DNA of 37,472 nucleotides from Pseudomonas mandelii. Its GTDB lineage: Bacteria > Pseudomonadota > Gammaproteobacteria > Pseudomonadales > Pseudomonadaceae. The translations under genes were made by a program, and so were the position numbers. The notes beneath the pieces are model-generated. The model was not told where the DNA came from, made no database searches, and saw only the letters and a list, made by a program, of their open reading frames with translations. The stretch lies in contig NZ_RCZA01000025.1 in the NCBI RefSeq assembly GCF_006438925.1, positions 1 to 37,472 of the forward strand, read 5' to 3'. This document shows, in pieces, positions 1-8,484 of this stretch (positions are counted from its first letter, which is position 1; the number at the start of each line of letters is the position of its first letter).

Positions 1-252
1 ATCGACAACAACCCGGCAGAGCGTGCAATTAAACCGTTTGTGATCGGGCGCAAGGCATGGCTGTTCAGTGATACACCCAAGGGCGCCACGGCCAGTGCTC
101 AGATCTACAGCCTGGTCGAGACCGCCAAGGTCAACGGCCAGGAGCCCTATACGTGGCTGCGCCATGTACTGGAGCGGTTGCCGCATGCGGAGTCGGTAGA
201 GGACTTTGAAGCCTTACTGCCGTGGAACTGCTCGCCAGAAATGCCACGGTAA
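1..252 (+). mobile_element. IS66-family transposase (TnpC), C-terminal fragment cut by the window edge
   Basis: The frame is open from base 1 to the TAA at 250-252. The translation begins IDNNPAERAIKPFVIGRKAWLF, the conserved C-terminal block of IS66 DDE transposases, and ends with the family-typical LLPWN tail. The acidic catalytic residues would lie mostly upstream, outside the window. I could not find an IS66-type terminal inverted repeat (CGCTTAC-like) in the bases after the stop, so the right end of the element is either degenerate or lost. An intact upstream part cannot be judged from this window. Confidence 0.85.
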
Positions 253-284
253 ACGAGGTAAATATCTTTGGGTATGTGGGGTTC

Positions 285-566
285 ATGGATCGCATACCCT
301 ATAACGACGGGGAACGCGCCACTGCGGCATGGCATTTTCTGGATGCACTGATCGAACTGGCGTCGCTGGGTAAAGCCGGTTACAGCAAGGGCCAGCCAAC
401 CAAGTTGCAGAAAGACCTTATCGGATTGTTGGGTGATGTGTATTCGGTTCAGAAGTTTTACACCCAGGCGACCGGGCACGAGAAATTGCATTCACAGGCG
501 CTCGAGGTCATTCAAGCTATTCTCGATGACCCACAAGCCCTCGACAGCAAAACTCGTCTGCTGTAA
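285..566 (+). CDS. Hypothetical protein, possibly a 5'-truncated gene next to the IS66 remnant
   Basis: I do not recognise this protein. From ATG 285 it gives 93 aa, mostly helical and charged, with no membrane segment. The frame is open further upstream, to an ATG at 222 that overlaps the transposase end in another frame, so the original start may have been lost when the insertion sequence arrived. No strong ribosome binding site precedes 285; a GGGG run is the only candidate. It ends just before a long AT-rich gap. It could be a gene remnant or a small accessory gene. Confidence 0.4.
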   Translation: MDRIPYNDGERATAAWHFLDALIELASLGKAGYSKGQPTKLQKDLIGLLGDVYSVQKFYTQATGHEKLHSQALEVIQAILDDPQALDSKTRLL

Positions 567-937
567 CGGCTGAGACAAGATATCCCTCCTGTATATCACG
601 TTCACCCATCCATGGTCCGCGGCGAAGGCAATGACTGTCTGGTCGTCTGATGCATTACATTGTTTAACTTTAAAAGTGTCTTTTAAAGTTTGCTTGATAA
701 TGTTTGATGAAGTTGTTTGTGTGGTGCTGAGTTAAATATTGTACATGGGGTGAATGGTGGAATTTTTATGAGCGGTTGGGATGTTTTGTTTGGTTATTAG
801 CTGTATGTTTTGGCGTGATAAGTGCCGTCGTACTTGTCAAGTAAATATAGCGGCACCGATATAACGGGATAAGTGTTTTGTATTCATCGAACAGGAAATC
901 GGCTTAATACGTTGAATACCATTGTGCTGCACAAATC
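567..937. other. AT-rich intergenic gap with two palindromic structures
   Basis: No credible gene is visible on either strand. Composition is clearly more AT-rich than the flanking genes. It holds a perfect 11-bp inverted repeat at 666-690 and a hairpin at 822-856. In the hairpin, GTGCCG (822-827) pairs with CGGCAC (851-856), and an inner ACTTG (832-836) pairs with CAAGT (838-842). The second structure lies downstream of hmgR and could help end its transcript, but it has no T tract. The composition fits an accessory junction beside the insertion sequence. Confidence 0.6.
666..690. repeat. Perfect 11-bp inverted repeat with a 3-nt spacer
   Basis: AACTTTAAAAG at 666-676 is followed by TGT and then by the exact reverse complement at 680-690. 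It is AT-rich with no following T run, so it resembles an operator more than a terminator. No promoter or gene is clearly linked to it. Confidence 0.7.
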
Positions 938-1735
938 TCATGTCGATGAAACCGGGATCGGCTGATACCCCATCCGCCAACTCACGGCCCGCGTCGCAGC
1001 CAACAACCGCTGCGCCGCCGGGCCGTTTTCGTCAGCGTGAAACAGTGAGGTCGGACCGACAATGGTCATGACCGCCGCTACATTCCCTACCGCGTTGAAT
1101 ACCGGTGCCGACAAGGCGTCCACCCCCGGCATGAGCAAACCATGCACATGATGCAGGCCACGCTCGCGGATCTTTTCGCATAAGGCTGCATAGGTCTGAT
1201 CGTCCGCCAAGACGTGGTCAGCGGCGTTGTGCAGTTCCTGCTCGCGCAGGTCCACGGTTTCCCGTTTCGGCAGAAAAGCACCGAACACCAGCCCCGTCGA
1301 CGAACTGAGCAACGGCAACACCGAACCCAATTGCGTCACCACCGTCACCGCGCGCACCGCCGGTTCGATGTGCACCACGGTTGCGCCCTGATTGCCCCAC
1401 ACCGCTATAAAGCAGGTTTCATTCAGATCGTCACGCAACTCGGCCAAGGGCAGGGCGCCAACCTTCAGCACGTCCATACTGTTGAGTGCTGCCAGCCCTA
1501 CACGCAAGGCTTCACGGCCGAGACCATAGTGGTTGGTGGCAGCATTCTGTTCAGCAAAACCGCTGGCAATCAGCGCCTGCAAATAGCGGTGAACCTTGCT
1601 CGCCGGCATCTGTACGTGTTCGGCCAGGCGCGACAGTGAAGTCGATGGCGACAACTCGGCCAGGGCCTTGAGGATGTCGGTGCCGACCTCGGCCGAGCGG
1701 ACTTTCTGTTTATCGTTGCTGCGCGGCGTTTCCAT
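938..1735 (-). CDS. hmgR: IclR-family regulator of homogentisate catabolism (HmgR)
   Basis: 265 aa with the IclR layout: an N-terminal winged helix-turn-helix (about residues 17-75, with the SLSRLAEHVQMPASKVHRYL recognition region) and a C-terminal effector-binding domain (about 85-255). It is divergent from hmgA with a 164-bp gap, the arrangement known for hmgR-hmgABC in Pseudomonas putida, where HmgR represses the operon and homogentisate relieves repression. That function is inferred here from family and position. ATG 1735 is the first sensible start; its ribosome binding site is weak. The symmetric ATTACG/CGTAAT elements at 1798-1823 are the likely binding site. Confidence 0.85.
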   Translation of the reverse strand: METPRSNDKQKVRSAEVGTDILKALAELSPSTSLSRLAEHVQMPASKVHRYLQALIASGFAEQNAATNHYGLGREALRVGLAALNSMDVLKVGALPLAELRDDLNETCFIAVWGNQGATVVHIEPAVRAVTVVTQLGSVLPLLSSSTGLVFGAFLPKRETVDLREQELHNAADHVLADDQTYAALCEKIRERGLHHVHGLLMPGVDALSAPVFNAVGNVAAVMTIVGPTSLFHADENGPAAQRLLAATRAVSWRMGYQPIPVSST

Positions 1736-1797
1736 GGAGGCGGTCTGATCCCGGGACGAATGGGCGTCTTTATAGCTTGACGGTCAATACCAATCAA

Positions 1798-1823
1798 ATT
1801 ACGTTAAGCGTAATCGAATTACG
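1798..1823. promoter_or_regulatory. Probable HmgR operator in the hmgR-hmgA divergent promoter region
   Basis: ATTACG (1798-1803), CGTAAT (1809-1814) and ATTACG (1818-1823) form a 17-bp palindrome (1798-1814) and a second, overlapping inverted pair with a 3-bp spacer. The two ATTACG copies are 20 bp apart, about two helical turns. From memory, a 17-bp palindrome is described as the HmgR target in P. putida; the match in length and place supports the call. A possible -35 (TTGACG, 1777-1782) lies just upstream, so a bound repressor would cover the -10 region. Confidence 0.7.
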
Positions 1824-1899
1824 ATAAAAATAACCCGGGCGTGCCGAGACCTCTTGAATGGAGCGACGGGCCATGCCTACTCCCTGTTCAGGAGGCTCC

Positions 1900-3204
1900 A
1901 TGAACCTCGATTCAACGGCGCCCGAGCTGGCTTATCAGTCCGGCTTCGGCAACGAATTCAGTAGCGAAGCGTTGCCCGGCGCACTGCCCGTCGGCCAGAA
2001 CTCCCCGCAAAAAGCGCCTTACGGTCTCTACACCGAACTGTTCTCCGGCACGGCGTTCACCATGGCCCGCAGCGAAGCGCGGCGCACCTGGATGTACCGC
2101 ATTCAGCCATCGGCCAATCACCCGGCATTCGTCAAACTGGATCGGCAACTGGCTGGCGGCCCATTGGGTGAAGTGACCCCCAATCGCCTGCGCTGGAACC
2201 CGCTGGACATCCCGAGCGAGCCGACCGATTTCATCGACGGCCTGGTGAGCATGGCGGCCAACTCTGGCACGGAAAAACCGGCCGGGATCAGCATTTATAG
2301 CTACCGCGCCAACCGTTCCATGGAGCGCGTGTTCTTCAACGCCGACGGCGAGCTGCTGCTGGTGCCGGAACTGGGGCGTCTGCGCATCGCCACCGAATTG
2401 GGCGTGCTGGAACTGGAGCCGCTGGAAATCGCCGTGCTGCCGCGCGGTCTGAAATTTCGCGTTGAACTGCTTGACCCCCAAGCTCGCGGCTACATTGCCG
2501 AGAACCACGGCGCGCCGCTGCGCCTACCCGACCTCGGGCCGATCGGCAGTAACGGTCTGGCCAATGCGCGGGACTTCCTGACGCCGGTCGCGCATTACGA
2601 AAACCTCAAACAACCGACCACGCTGGTGCAGAAATTCCTCGGCCAGTTGTGGGGCTGCGAACTTGATCATTCGCCGCTGAACGTGGTGGCCTGGCACGGC
2701 AATAACGTGCCGTACAAATATGACCTGCGCCGTTTCAATACCATTGGCACGGTCAGTTTCGATCACCCTGACCCCTCGATCTTCACCGTCCTGACCTCGC
2801 CAACCAGCGTGCATGGCCTGGCGAATCTGGACTTCGTGATCTTCCCGCCACGCTGGATGGTCGCCGAGAAAACCTTCCGGCCACCGTGGTTCCACCGCAA
2901 CCTGATGAACGAATTCATGGGCCTGATCAAGGGCGAGTACGATGCCAAGGCCGAAGGCTTCGTGCCCGGCGGTGCGTCCTTGCACAGTTGCATGAGCGCT
3001 CACGGCCCGGACGGCGAGACCTGCACCAAGGCGATCAGCGCCGAACTCGCGCCAGCGAAAATCGACAACACCATGGCCTTCATGTTCGAGACCAGCCAGG
3101 TGCTGCGCCCGAGCCGATTCGCCCTGGATTGCCCGCAACTGCAAAACAACTACGATGCCTGCTGGGCCACGCTGCCCGCCACTTTCGACCCGACCCGGAG
3201 ATAA
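1900..3204 (+). CDS. hmgA: Homogentisate 1,2-dioxygenase
   Basis: 434 aa, normal length for the family. It opens the aromatic ring of homogentisate to 4-maleylacetoacetate using Fe(II) and O2, in the cytoplasm, in tyrosine and phenylalanine breakdown. Iron ligands are visible: H332 and E338 in the FHRNLMNEF segment and H368 in MSAHGPDGET. H289 in DHPDPSIFTVL is the active-site histidine. All are offset by three from the human enzyme (335, 341, 371, 292). The ATG at 1900 is preceded by AGGAGG with good spacing; the earlier in-frame ATG at 1858 has none and is rejected. hmgB starts 3 bp after the stop. Confidence 0.97.
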   Translation: MNLDSTAPELAYQSGFGNEFSSEALPGALPVGQNSPQKAPYGLYTELFSGTAFTMARSEARRTWMYRIQPSANHPAFVKLDRQLAGGPLGEVTPNRLRWNPLDIPSEPTDFIDGLVSMAANSGTEKPAGISIYSYRANRSMERVFFNADGELLLVPELGRLRIATELGVLELEPLEIAVLPRGLKFRVELLDPQARGYIAENHGAPLRLPDLGPIGSNGLANARDFLTPVAHYENLKQPTTLVQKFLGQLWGCELDHSPLNVVAWHGNNVPYKYDLRRFNTIGTVSFDHPDPSIFTVLTSPTSVHGLANLDFVIFPPRWMVAEKTFRPPWFHRNLMNEFMGLIKGEYDAKAEGFVPGGASLHSCMSAHGPDGETCTKAISAELAPAKIDNTMAFMFETSQVLRPSRFALDCPQLQNNYDACWATLPATFDPTRR

Positions 3205-3207
3205 TCC

Positions 3208-4512
3208 ATGACTCAGACTTCCATCACTCGTAGCTGGGTTGCCTCCGCCAACGGCCATGCTGATTTCCCTCTGCAGAACCTGCCGCTGGGTGTGTTCAGC
3301 GTGAAGGGTTCGGCGCCGCGCAGTGGCGTGGCCATTGGCGAACATATCTTTGACCTGGAAGCTGCACTGGACGCCGGGCTGTTCGATGGCGTCGCAAAAA
3401 CTGCAGTCGAAGCCACCCGTGGCGGTCAGCTGAACGCGTTCTTCGAACTGGGTCGTGACGCTCGCGTTGCCCTGCGCGAACGCCTGCTGGAACTGTTCAA
3501 AGAAGGCAGCACCCTGCACGGCAAGATCGAAGCCCAAGGCGCAAAACTGCTGCCACTGGCGGCGAATTGCGAGATGCATCTGCCAGCGAAAATCAACGAC
3601 TACACCGACTTCTACGTCGGCATTGAGCACGCGCAAAATGTCGGCAAACTGTTCCGTCCCGACAACCCGTTGCTGCCGAACTACAAGTACGTGCCGATCG
3701 GTTATCACGGTCGCGCTTCGACCATTCGCCCGTCCGGCACTGATGTGCGTCGTCCGAAGGGGCAGACCCTGCCGGCCGGTCAGACTGAGCCGACTTTTGG
3801 CCCGTGCGCACGTCTGGATTATGAGCTGGAGCTGGGCATCTGGATTGGTCAGGGTAACGAGATGGGCGACTCGATCGCCATCGGTGACGCCGCCGATCAC
3901 ATCGCTGGTTTCTGCCTGCTCAACGACTGGTCGGCGCGAGACATCCAGGCTTGGGAATACCAGCCGCTGGGGCCGTTCCTGTCGAAGAGTTTCATCACCA
4001 GCATCTCGCCTTGGGTGGTGACTGCCGAAGCGCTGGAACCGTTCCGTCGCGCTCAGCCGGCACGTCCGGAAGGCGATCCGCAGCCGCTGCCGTACCTGTT
4101 CGACAAACGCGATCAAGCGGCTGGCGCCTTCGACATCGAACTGGAAGTGCTGCTGCTCACCGAAGGCCTGCGCGAGCAAAAACTGCCGGCCCATCGCCTG
4201 ACTCTCAGCAATACCCAACACATGTACTGGACCGTGGCGCAAATGGTCGCGCACCACAGCGTCAACGGCTGCCAGTTGCAGGCCGGTGACCTGTTCGGTT
4301 CGGGGACGTTGTCGGGGCCTGAGAACGGTCAGTTCGGCAGCCTGCTGGAAATCACCGAGGGCGGTAAAAAGCCGATCGAACTGGCGTCTGGCGAGGTGCG
4401 TAAATTCCTCGAGGACGGCGACGAAATCATCCTGCGGGCTCGTTGCAGCCGCGAGGGTTTTGCCTCCATCGGTTTCGGCGAATGCCGCGGCAAAGTGCTG
4501 CCGGCGCGCTAA
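3208..4512 (+). CDS. hmgB: Fumarylacetoacetase
   Basis: 434 aa. It hydrolyses fumarylacetoacetate to fumarate and acetoacetate, the last step of the homogentisate pathway. An N-terminal SH3-like domain (about 1-125) precedes the catalytic FAH fold. Metal and catalytic residues fit mouse FAH: D134 and H141 in DFYVGIEHA, E206 and E208 in DYELELGIWIG, D240 in LNDWSARD. Its GGAG ribosome binding site lies in the last codons of hmgA, so the two are almost certainly co-translated. The maleylacetoacetate isomerase follows after 12 bp. Confidence 0.96.
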   Translation: MTQTSITRSWVASANGHADFPLQNLPLGVFSVKGSAPRSGVAIGEHIFDLEAALDAGLFDGVAKTAVEATRGGQLNAFFELGRDARVALRERLLELFKEGSTLHGKIEAQGAKLLPLAANCEMHLPAKINDYTDFYVGIEHAQNVGKLFRPDNPLLPNYKYVPIGYHGRASTIRPSGTDVRRPKGQTLPAGQTEPTFGPCARLDYELELGIWIGQGNEMGDSIAIGDAADHIAGFCLLNDWSARDIQAWEYQPLGPFLSKSFITSISPWVVTAEALEPFRRAQPARPEGDPQPLPYLFDKRDQAAGAFDIELEVLLLTEGLREQKLPAHRLTLSNTQHMYWTVAQMVAHHSVNGCQLQAGDLFGSGTLSGPENGQFGSLLEITEGGKKPIELASGEVRKFLEDGDEIILRARCSREGFASIGFGECRGKVLPAR

Positions 4513-4524
4513 GAGGGTCGGGTC

Positions 4525-5160
4525 ATGGAACTCTATACCTACTACCGTTCGACTTCGTCCTATCGGGTGCGCATTGCGTTGGCGCTCAAGGGGCTGGATT
4601 ACCAGGCGCTGCCGATCAATCTGATCGCGCCGCCAGGTGGCGAGCATCGACAGCCGCCGTATCTCGGCATCAACCCGCAAGGCCGGGTGCCGGCCTTGCG
4701 CACCGACGAAGGTGAACTGCTGATCCAGTCGCCGGCGATCATCGAATACCTGGAGGAGCGTTATCCACAGGTGCCGCTGCTCTCCAAAGACCTCGCCGCT
4801 CGCGCCCATGAGCGTGGCGTGGCGGCAGTGATTGGTTGCGACGTGCACCCACTGCACAACGTCAGCGTACTCAACAAGCTGCGGCAGTTGGGGCACGATG
4901 AACCGCAAGTGGTGGAGTGGATCGGGCACTGGATCAGCCAAGGATTGGCGACGGTGGAGCAGTTGATCGGCGATGAGGGTTATTGCTTTGGTCCGACGCC
5001 TGGGCTGGCGGATGTTTACCTGATTCCGCAGCTGTACGCGGCCGAGCGCTTCAGCATTTCACTTGAGGCGTATCCGCGGATTCGTCGAGTGGCGGCGTTG
5101 GCGGCGACGCATCCGGCATTCATCAAGGCGCATCCGGCGAACCAGCCAGATACCCCTTAA
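4525..5160 (+). CDS. maiA: Maleylacetoacetate isomerase (zeta-class glutathione S-transferase)
   Basis: 211 aa, also called hmgC. It converts maleylacetoacetate to fumarylacetoacetate using glutathione, between HmgA and HmgB. The N-terminal thioredoxin-fold domain has the zeta-class STSSYRVRIAL motif for glutathione near residue 10 and the NPQGRVPAL and QSPAIIEYLEE segments; a helical GST C-terminal domain follows (about 85-211). It is the last gene of the hmg operon and is followed by a long perfect inverted repeat before the convergent sirB1-like gene. Confidence 0.94.
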   Translation: MELYTYYRSTSSYRVRIALALKGLDYQALPINLIAPPGGEHRQPPYLGINPQGRVPALRTDEGELLIQSPAIIEYLEERYPQVPLLSKDLAARAHERGVAAVIGCDVHPLHNVSVLNKLRQLGHDEPQVVEWIGHWISQGLATVEQLIGDEGYCFGPTPGLADVYLIPQLYAAERFSISLEAYPRIRRVAALAATHPAFIKAHPANQPDTP

Positions 5161-5171
5161 AAACATCAGAT

Positions 5172-5264
5172 CAAAAGATCGCAGCCTCGTTTCACTCGAC
5201 AGCTCCTACTGGAAATCGCGACCCCTGTAGGAGCTGTCGAGTGAAACGAGGCTGCGATCTTTTG
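5172..5264. repeat. REP-type inverted pair, 38-bp perfect arms
   Basis: Left arm 5172-5209 and right arm 5227-5264 are exact reverse complements, separated by 17 nt. The core is GTAGGAGCTGTCGAGTGAAA, a common intergenic repeat of fluorescent pseudomonads. It sits between the convergent ends of maiA and the SirB1-like gene and could act as a bidirectional transcript end. The same family recurs at 29734-29836. Confidence 0.95.
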
Positions 5265-5267
5265 CTT

Positions 5268-6071
5268 TTAATGGACGATGGAGTTTGGTGGCAGGTGCCC
5301 TAATCGTTCAGTCAGGCGAATCCGCTGAATCGGGTCGTCACTAAGCAGCAGGGCATGCTCCAGGTCAAAGCGCTCGGCGTTCGGGCAATCCAGCCGTTGA
5401 TAGAGGCTGGCCCGGGCCAGGTAGTCGGAGGCACTGGCGTTGCCCAGTTCCAGTACTCGTTCGGCGTCGATCAGAGCGCCGATGTAGTCATCGTTAGAAA
5501 GGTGTAACTGACGCAGGTTGCGCGACAGCCGCTGCAGCATTTGCACCGGTTCGGCGGTGAGCAAATGCTCGGCGCTGAGCTGCATGTTCGGGCCGTACTG
5601 GCGTTGCAGCAGTTCCCGGCAATCGTTGGGGTACAAACGACGCCCGCCGCATGGGTCGAGCAAGTGATCGGCGCCCGGTACCCGCAGCAGGAAATGCCCG
5701 GGGAAGTTGACCCCGACCATGGGGATTTCCAGACCTTTGGCCAGTTCCAGGGCAATCAAGCCCAGACTCAGCGGCTGCCCACGTCTGCGTTCCAGTACTT
5801 TATTGACCAGCGCGACTTGCGGACGCAATGGCGTGGAGTCGTCCTGAGCAAATCCCATGTCATTCATACGCCGTAACAACGGTTGGGCCAACTCGCTGAC
5901 CGGCAACATCGGCAAGCCATAACTGACCCGTTGTTGCAGGTCCTTGAAATCGTTCAGCACCGTTTCGGGATTGACCGCACTGTCGTGTTCGGCGGCAATC
6001 CACAGCGCCGCCTCGAACAGCGCGGGCGGTGAACGTTGCAGACAGTCGAAAAAGCGTTGGCGGGGGGTCAT
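5268..6071 (-). CDS. SirB1-family transglutaminase-like protein with TPR-like tail
   Basis: 267 aa. The N-terminal half has the SirB1 signature (a stretch with PLSLGLIALELAKGLEIP and VGVNFPGHFLLR), and the C-terminal third reads as tetratricopeptide-like helices (about 200-260). SirB1-type proteins are widespread; their reaction is not established to my knowledge. The family's usual cysteine-protease-like role is not obvious here, so no activity is claimed. ATG 6071 is chosen because GGAG lies 6 nt upstream; the TTG immediately before it is spaced less well. It is convergent with the hmg operon. Confidence 0.85.
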   Translation of the reverse strand: MTPRQRFFDCLQRSPPALFEAALWIAAEHDSAVNPETVLNDFKDLQQRVSYGLPMLPVSELAQPLLRRMNDMGFAQDDSTPLRPQVALVNKVLERRRGQPLSLGLIALELAKGLEIPMVGVNFPGHFLLRVPGADHLLDPCGGRRLYPNDCRELLQRQYGPNMQLSAEHLLTAEPVQMLQRLSRNLRQLHLSNDDYIGALIDAERVLELGNASASDYLARASLYQRLDCPNAERFDLEHALLLSDDPIQRIRLTERLGHLPPNSIVH

Positions 6072-6254
6072 CAAAATCTCCGGGCAATGCCTCGTTTTAG
6101 CCCCGTCTCCGCCATTCGTCCAGTGCCGAACATGGGCGGTTGCAGGTTATGTCCGAAAGTCTGCATGGCGGCGTCGCTTATTCCGGTGCGCTTCTGCAAT
6201 TTTCGAGCGCAAGCCTATACTGGCGACTACAAGAAGTGATTCGGGAGCCCTACG

Positions 6255-7274
6255 ATGTTCGCTCTCATGCAAAGCACTCGCCTTGAATCCCTGCATCTGA
6301 GCGTTGACTCGGTCACCGGGTTGAAGGCGGTCATTGCCATTCATAACAGCCGTCTGGGGCCTGCCCTCGGCGGGTGTCGGTACCTTGCCTATCCGAGCGA
6401 CGAGTCCGCCGTCGAGGATGCGGTGCGCCTCGCCCAAGGCATGAGTTACAAGGCGGCGCTGGCCGGTCTGGCTCAGGGCGGCGGCGTGGCGGTGATTGTT
6501 CGACCGGTTCATGTGGAAAACCGTGCCGCGCTATTCGAAGCCTTCGGGCGTTGCATCAATCAGCTCGACGGCCGCTACATCACCGCCATCGACAGTGGCA
6601 CCTCGGTGGCGGACATGGATTGCATCGCCCAACAGACCCAGTACGTCACCAGCACCACCTCGGCGGGCGATCCTGCACCGCACGCGGCGATGGGCGTGTT
6701 CACCGGTATTCGTGCCACCGCCATGGCCCGGCTGGGCAGCGATAACCTCGAAGGCCTGCGAGTGGCGATTCAAGGGCTCGGCAACGTTGGCTATGCCCTC
6801 GCCGAACAACTGCACGCCGCCGGAGCCGAACTGCTGGTCAGTGACATCGATCACGGCAAAGTGCAATTGGCGATGGAGCAACTCGGCGCTCACCCGATCG
6901 CCAACGACGCGCTGCTCAGCACCCCTTGCGACATTCTCGCGCCCTGCGGCCTCGGTGGTGTGCTCAACAGCCACAGCGTGACGCAATTGCGCTGCGCGGC
7001 GGTGGCCGGCTCGGCGAACAACCAACTGACCCATCTGGAAGTCGCCGATCAACTGGAGCGGCGGGGCATTCTGTATGCGCCGGACTATGTGATCAATTCC
7101 GGCGGGCTGATCTACGTTTCGCTTAAACACCGCGGCGAAGAGCTCGCGACCATCACCGCACACCTGTCGAAAATCAGCTCACGGCTGACCGAAGTCTTCG
7201 CCCACGCCCAGGCAGAAAAACGCTCACCTGCACGGGTGGCGGACGAGTTGGCGGAGAAAGTGCTGTATCGATGA
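6255..7274 (+). CDS. Leucine-dehydrogenase-like (Glu/Leu/Phe/Val dehydrogenase family) protein lacking the catalytic lysine
   Basis: 339 aa, normal for bacterial leucine dehydrogenases, which interconvert branched-chain amino acids and 2-oxoacids with NAD. The N-terminal dimerisation/catalytic domain is followed by a Rossmann domain with GLGNVG near residue 174. The substrate-binding lysine is present (K66 in MSYKAALAGL). The catalytic lysine that normally follows the GGG triplet 12 residues later is V78 (GGGVAVIVRP, codon GTG). AAG or AAA to GTG needs two or more base changes, so one sequencing error is unlikely. It is the first gene of an apparent operon with E1 and E2 genes; GGAG at 6244-6247 sets the start. 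The order matches the ldh locus PA3418-PA3415 of P. aeruginosa. Confidence 0.88.
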   Translation: MFALMQSTRLESLHLSVDSVTGLKAVIAIHNSRLGPALGGCRYLAYPSDESAVEDAVRLAQGMSYKAALAGLAQGGGVAVIVRPVHVENRAALFEAFGRCINQLDGRYITAIDSGTSVADMDCIAQQTQYVTSTTSAGDPAPHAAMGVFTGIRATAMARLGSDNLEGLRVAIQGLGNVGYALAEQLHAAGAELLVSDIDHGKVQLAMEQLGAHPIANDALLSTPCDILAPCGLGGVLNSHSVTQLRCAAVAGSANNQLTHLEVADQLERRGILYAPDYVINSGGLIYVSLKHRGEELATITAHLSKISSRLTEVFAHAQAEKRSPARVADELAEKVLYR

Positions 7275-7389
7275 GGTTGAACCGATGAAGGAGTGAGGGC
7301 CTATCCGGCAGACTTGCTCCCAAGGCCTGGCGCCACAAGCGTCAGGCTTGACTGATGCACGCTGACGCGGCGTGCCAGGAGCCCCTGTG

Positions 7390-8484
7390 ATGCCTCACAA
7401 GGTTGAGCTGCCTTACACCCGATTTTTATCCCCTGACGGCCAATTGCTCGGCGAACTTCCTGCCTGGGCCGACGATTTCAATTTGCTGACGCGCCTTTAT
7501 CGGCAGATTGTGCTGACCCGCCTTTTCGATCAGAAAGCCGTCGCCCTGCAACGCACCGGGCGCATCGGTACGTATGCGCCGACATTGGGCCAGGAGGCCA
7601 TTGGCGTCGCCGTCGGCAGCGTGATGCACGCCGAAGACGTGCTGATTCCGTATTACCGTGACACCGCCGTGCAGTTGATGCGCGGGGTGCGCATGGAAGA
7701 AATCCTCCTGTACTGGGGCGGCGACGAGCGCGGCAGCGACTTTGCCGAACCGGCGGCGGCCCAGGACTTTCCGATCTGTGTGCCGATTGCCACCCAGGCC
7801 TTGCATGCCTGTGGCGTTGCCAGTGCATTCAAAATCCGTGGCGAACATCGGGTCGCCGTCACCACCTGCGGCGACGGCGCCACCAGCAAGGGCGATTTCC
7901 TCGAAGCCCTCAACGTCGCCGGTGCCTGGCAGTTGCCGGTGGTGTTCGTGGTCAATAACAACCAATGGGCGATCTCGGTGCCACGACGGATTCAGTGCGG
8001 CGCCCCGACCCTGGCACAGAAAGCGATCGGTGCCGGGTTCCACGGTGAGCAGGTCGACGGCAATGACATGCTCGCGGTTTACGACCGAGTACACCTGGCC
8101 CTCGAAAAGGCGCGTCACGGTAAAGGCCCGGTGTTGCTGGAATGCCTGAGCTACCGCCTCGGCGATCACACGACGGCCGACGATGCCACACGCTACCGGC
8201 CGGCGGACGAGGTCAAGCAGGCCTGGCTCGAAGAGCCGGTCAAACGCCTGCAACGTTTCATGGTCGACCAGGGTGTGTGGGACGAAAGCCGCGAACAGGC
8301 GCTGATCAGCGAATGCCAAGGCTTGGTGCAGCGCGCTGTGGATAACTTCGAAGTGGCGGGTATTCAGGCACCCGAATCGATCATGGATCACGTCTACGCC
8401 CAATGGCCGGCGCCCCTCGCCGGGCAGCGTGAAGAGTTGCTCGAAAGAGCGGCGCGCCGCGCTGGAGATTCGAGCCATGAGTAA
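7390..8484 (+). CDS. 2-oxoacid (pyruvate-type) dehydrogenase E1 component, alpha subunit
   Basis: 364 aa. With the beta subunit it decarboxylates a 2-oxoacid and passes the acyl group to E2-bound lipoamide. The thiamine-diphosphate motif is visible: GDGATSKGDFLEALNVAG through VVNNNQWAIS. The phosphorylation-loop region SYRLGDHTTADDATRY is also typical of E1-alpha. The ATG at 7390 has AGGAG 8 nt upstream; an upstream in-frame GTG (7372) would overlap that site and is rejected. Substrate (pyruvate or branched-chain) cannot be fixed from sequence; the linked LeuDH-like gene hints at branched-chain 2-oxoacids. Overlaps the beta gene by 8 bp. Confidence 0.9.
   Translation: MPHKVELPYTRFLSPDGQLLGELPAWADDFNLLTRLYRQIVLTRLFDQKAVALQRTGRIGTYAPTLGQEAIGVAVGSVMHAEDVLIPYYRDTAVQLMRGVRMEEILLYWGGDERGSDFAEPAAAQDFPICVPIATQALHACGVASAFKIRGEHRVAVTTCGDGATSKGDFLEALNVAGAWQLPVVFVVNNNQWAISVPRRIQCGAPTLAQKAIGAGFHGEQVDGNDMLAVYDRVHLALEKARHGKGPVLLECLSYRLGDHTTADDATRYRPADEVKQAWLEEPVKRLQRFMVDQGVWDESREQALISECQGLVQRAVDNFEVAGIQAPESIMDHVYAQWPAPLAGQREELLERAARRAGDSSHE

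Noticed and set aside
2524..4941. An 805-codon open frame antisense to hmgA, hmgB and maiA
   Set aside because: It mirrors three well-supported genes, has no recognisable domain, no ribosome binding site and a composition expected from antisense high-GC coding sequence.
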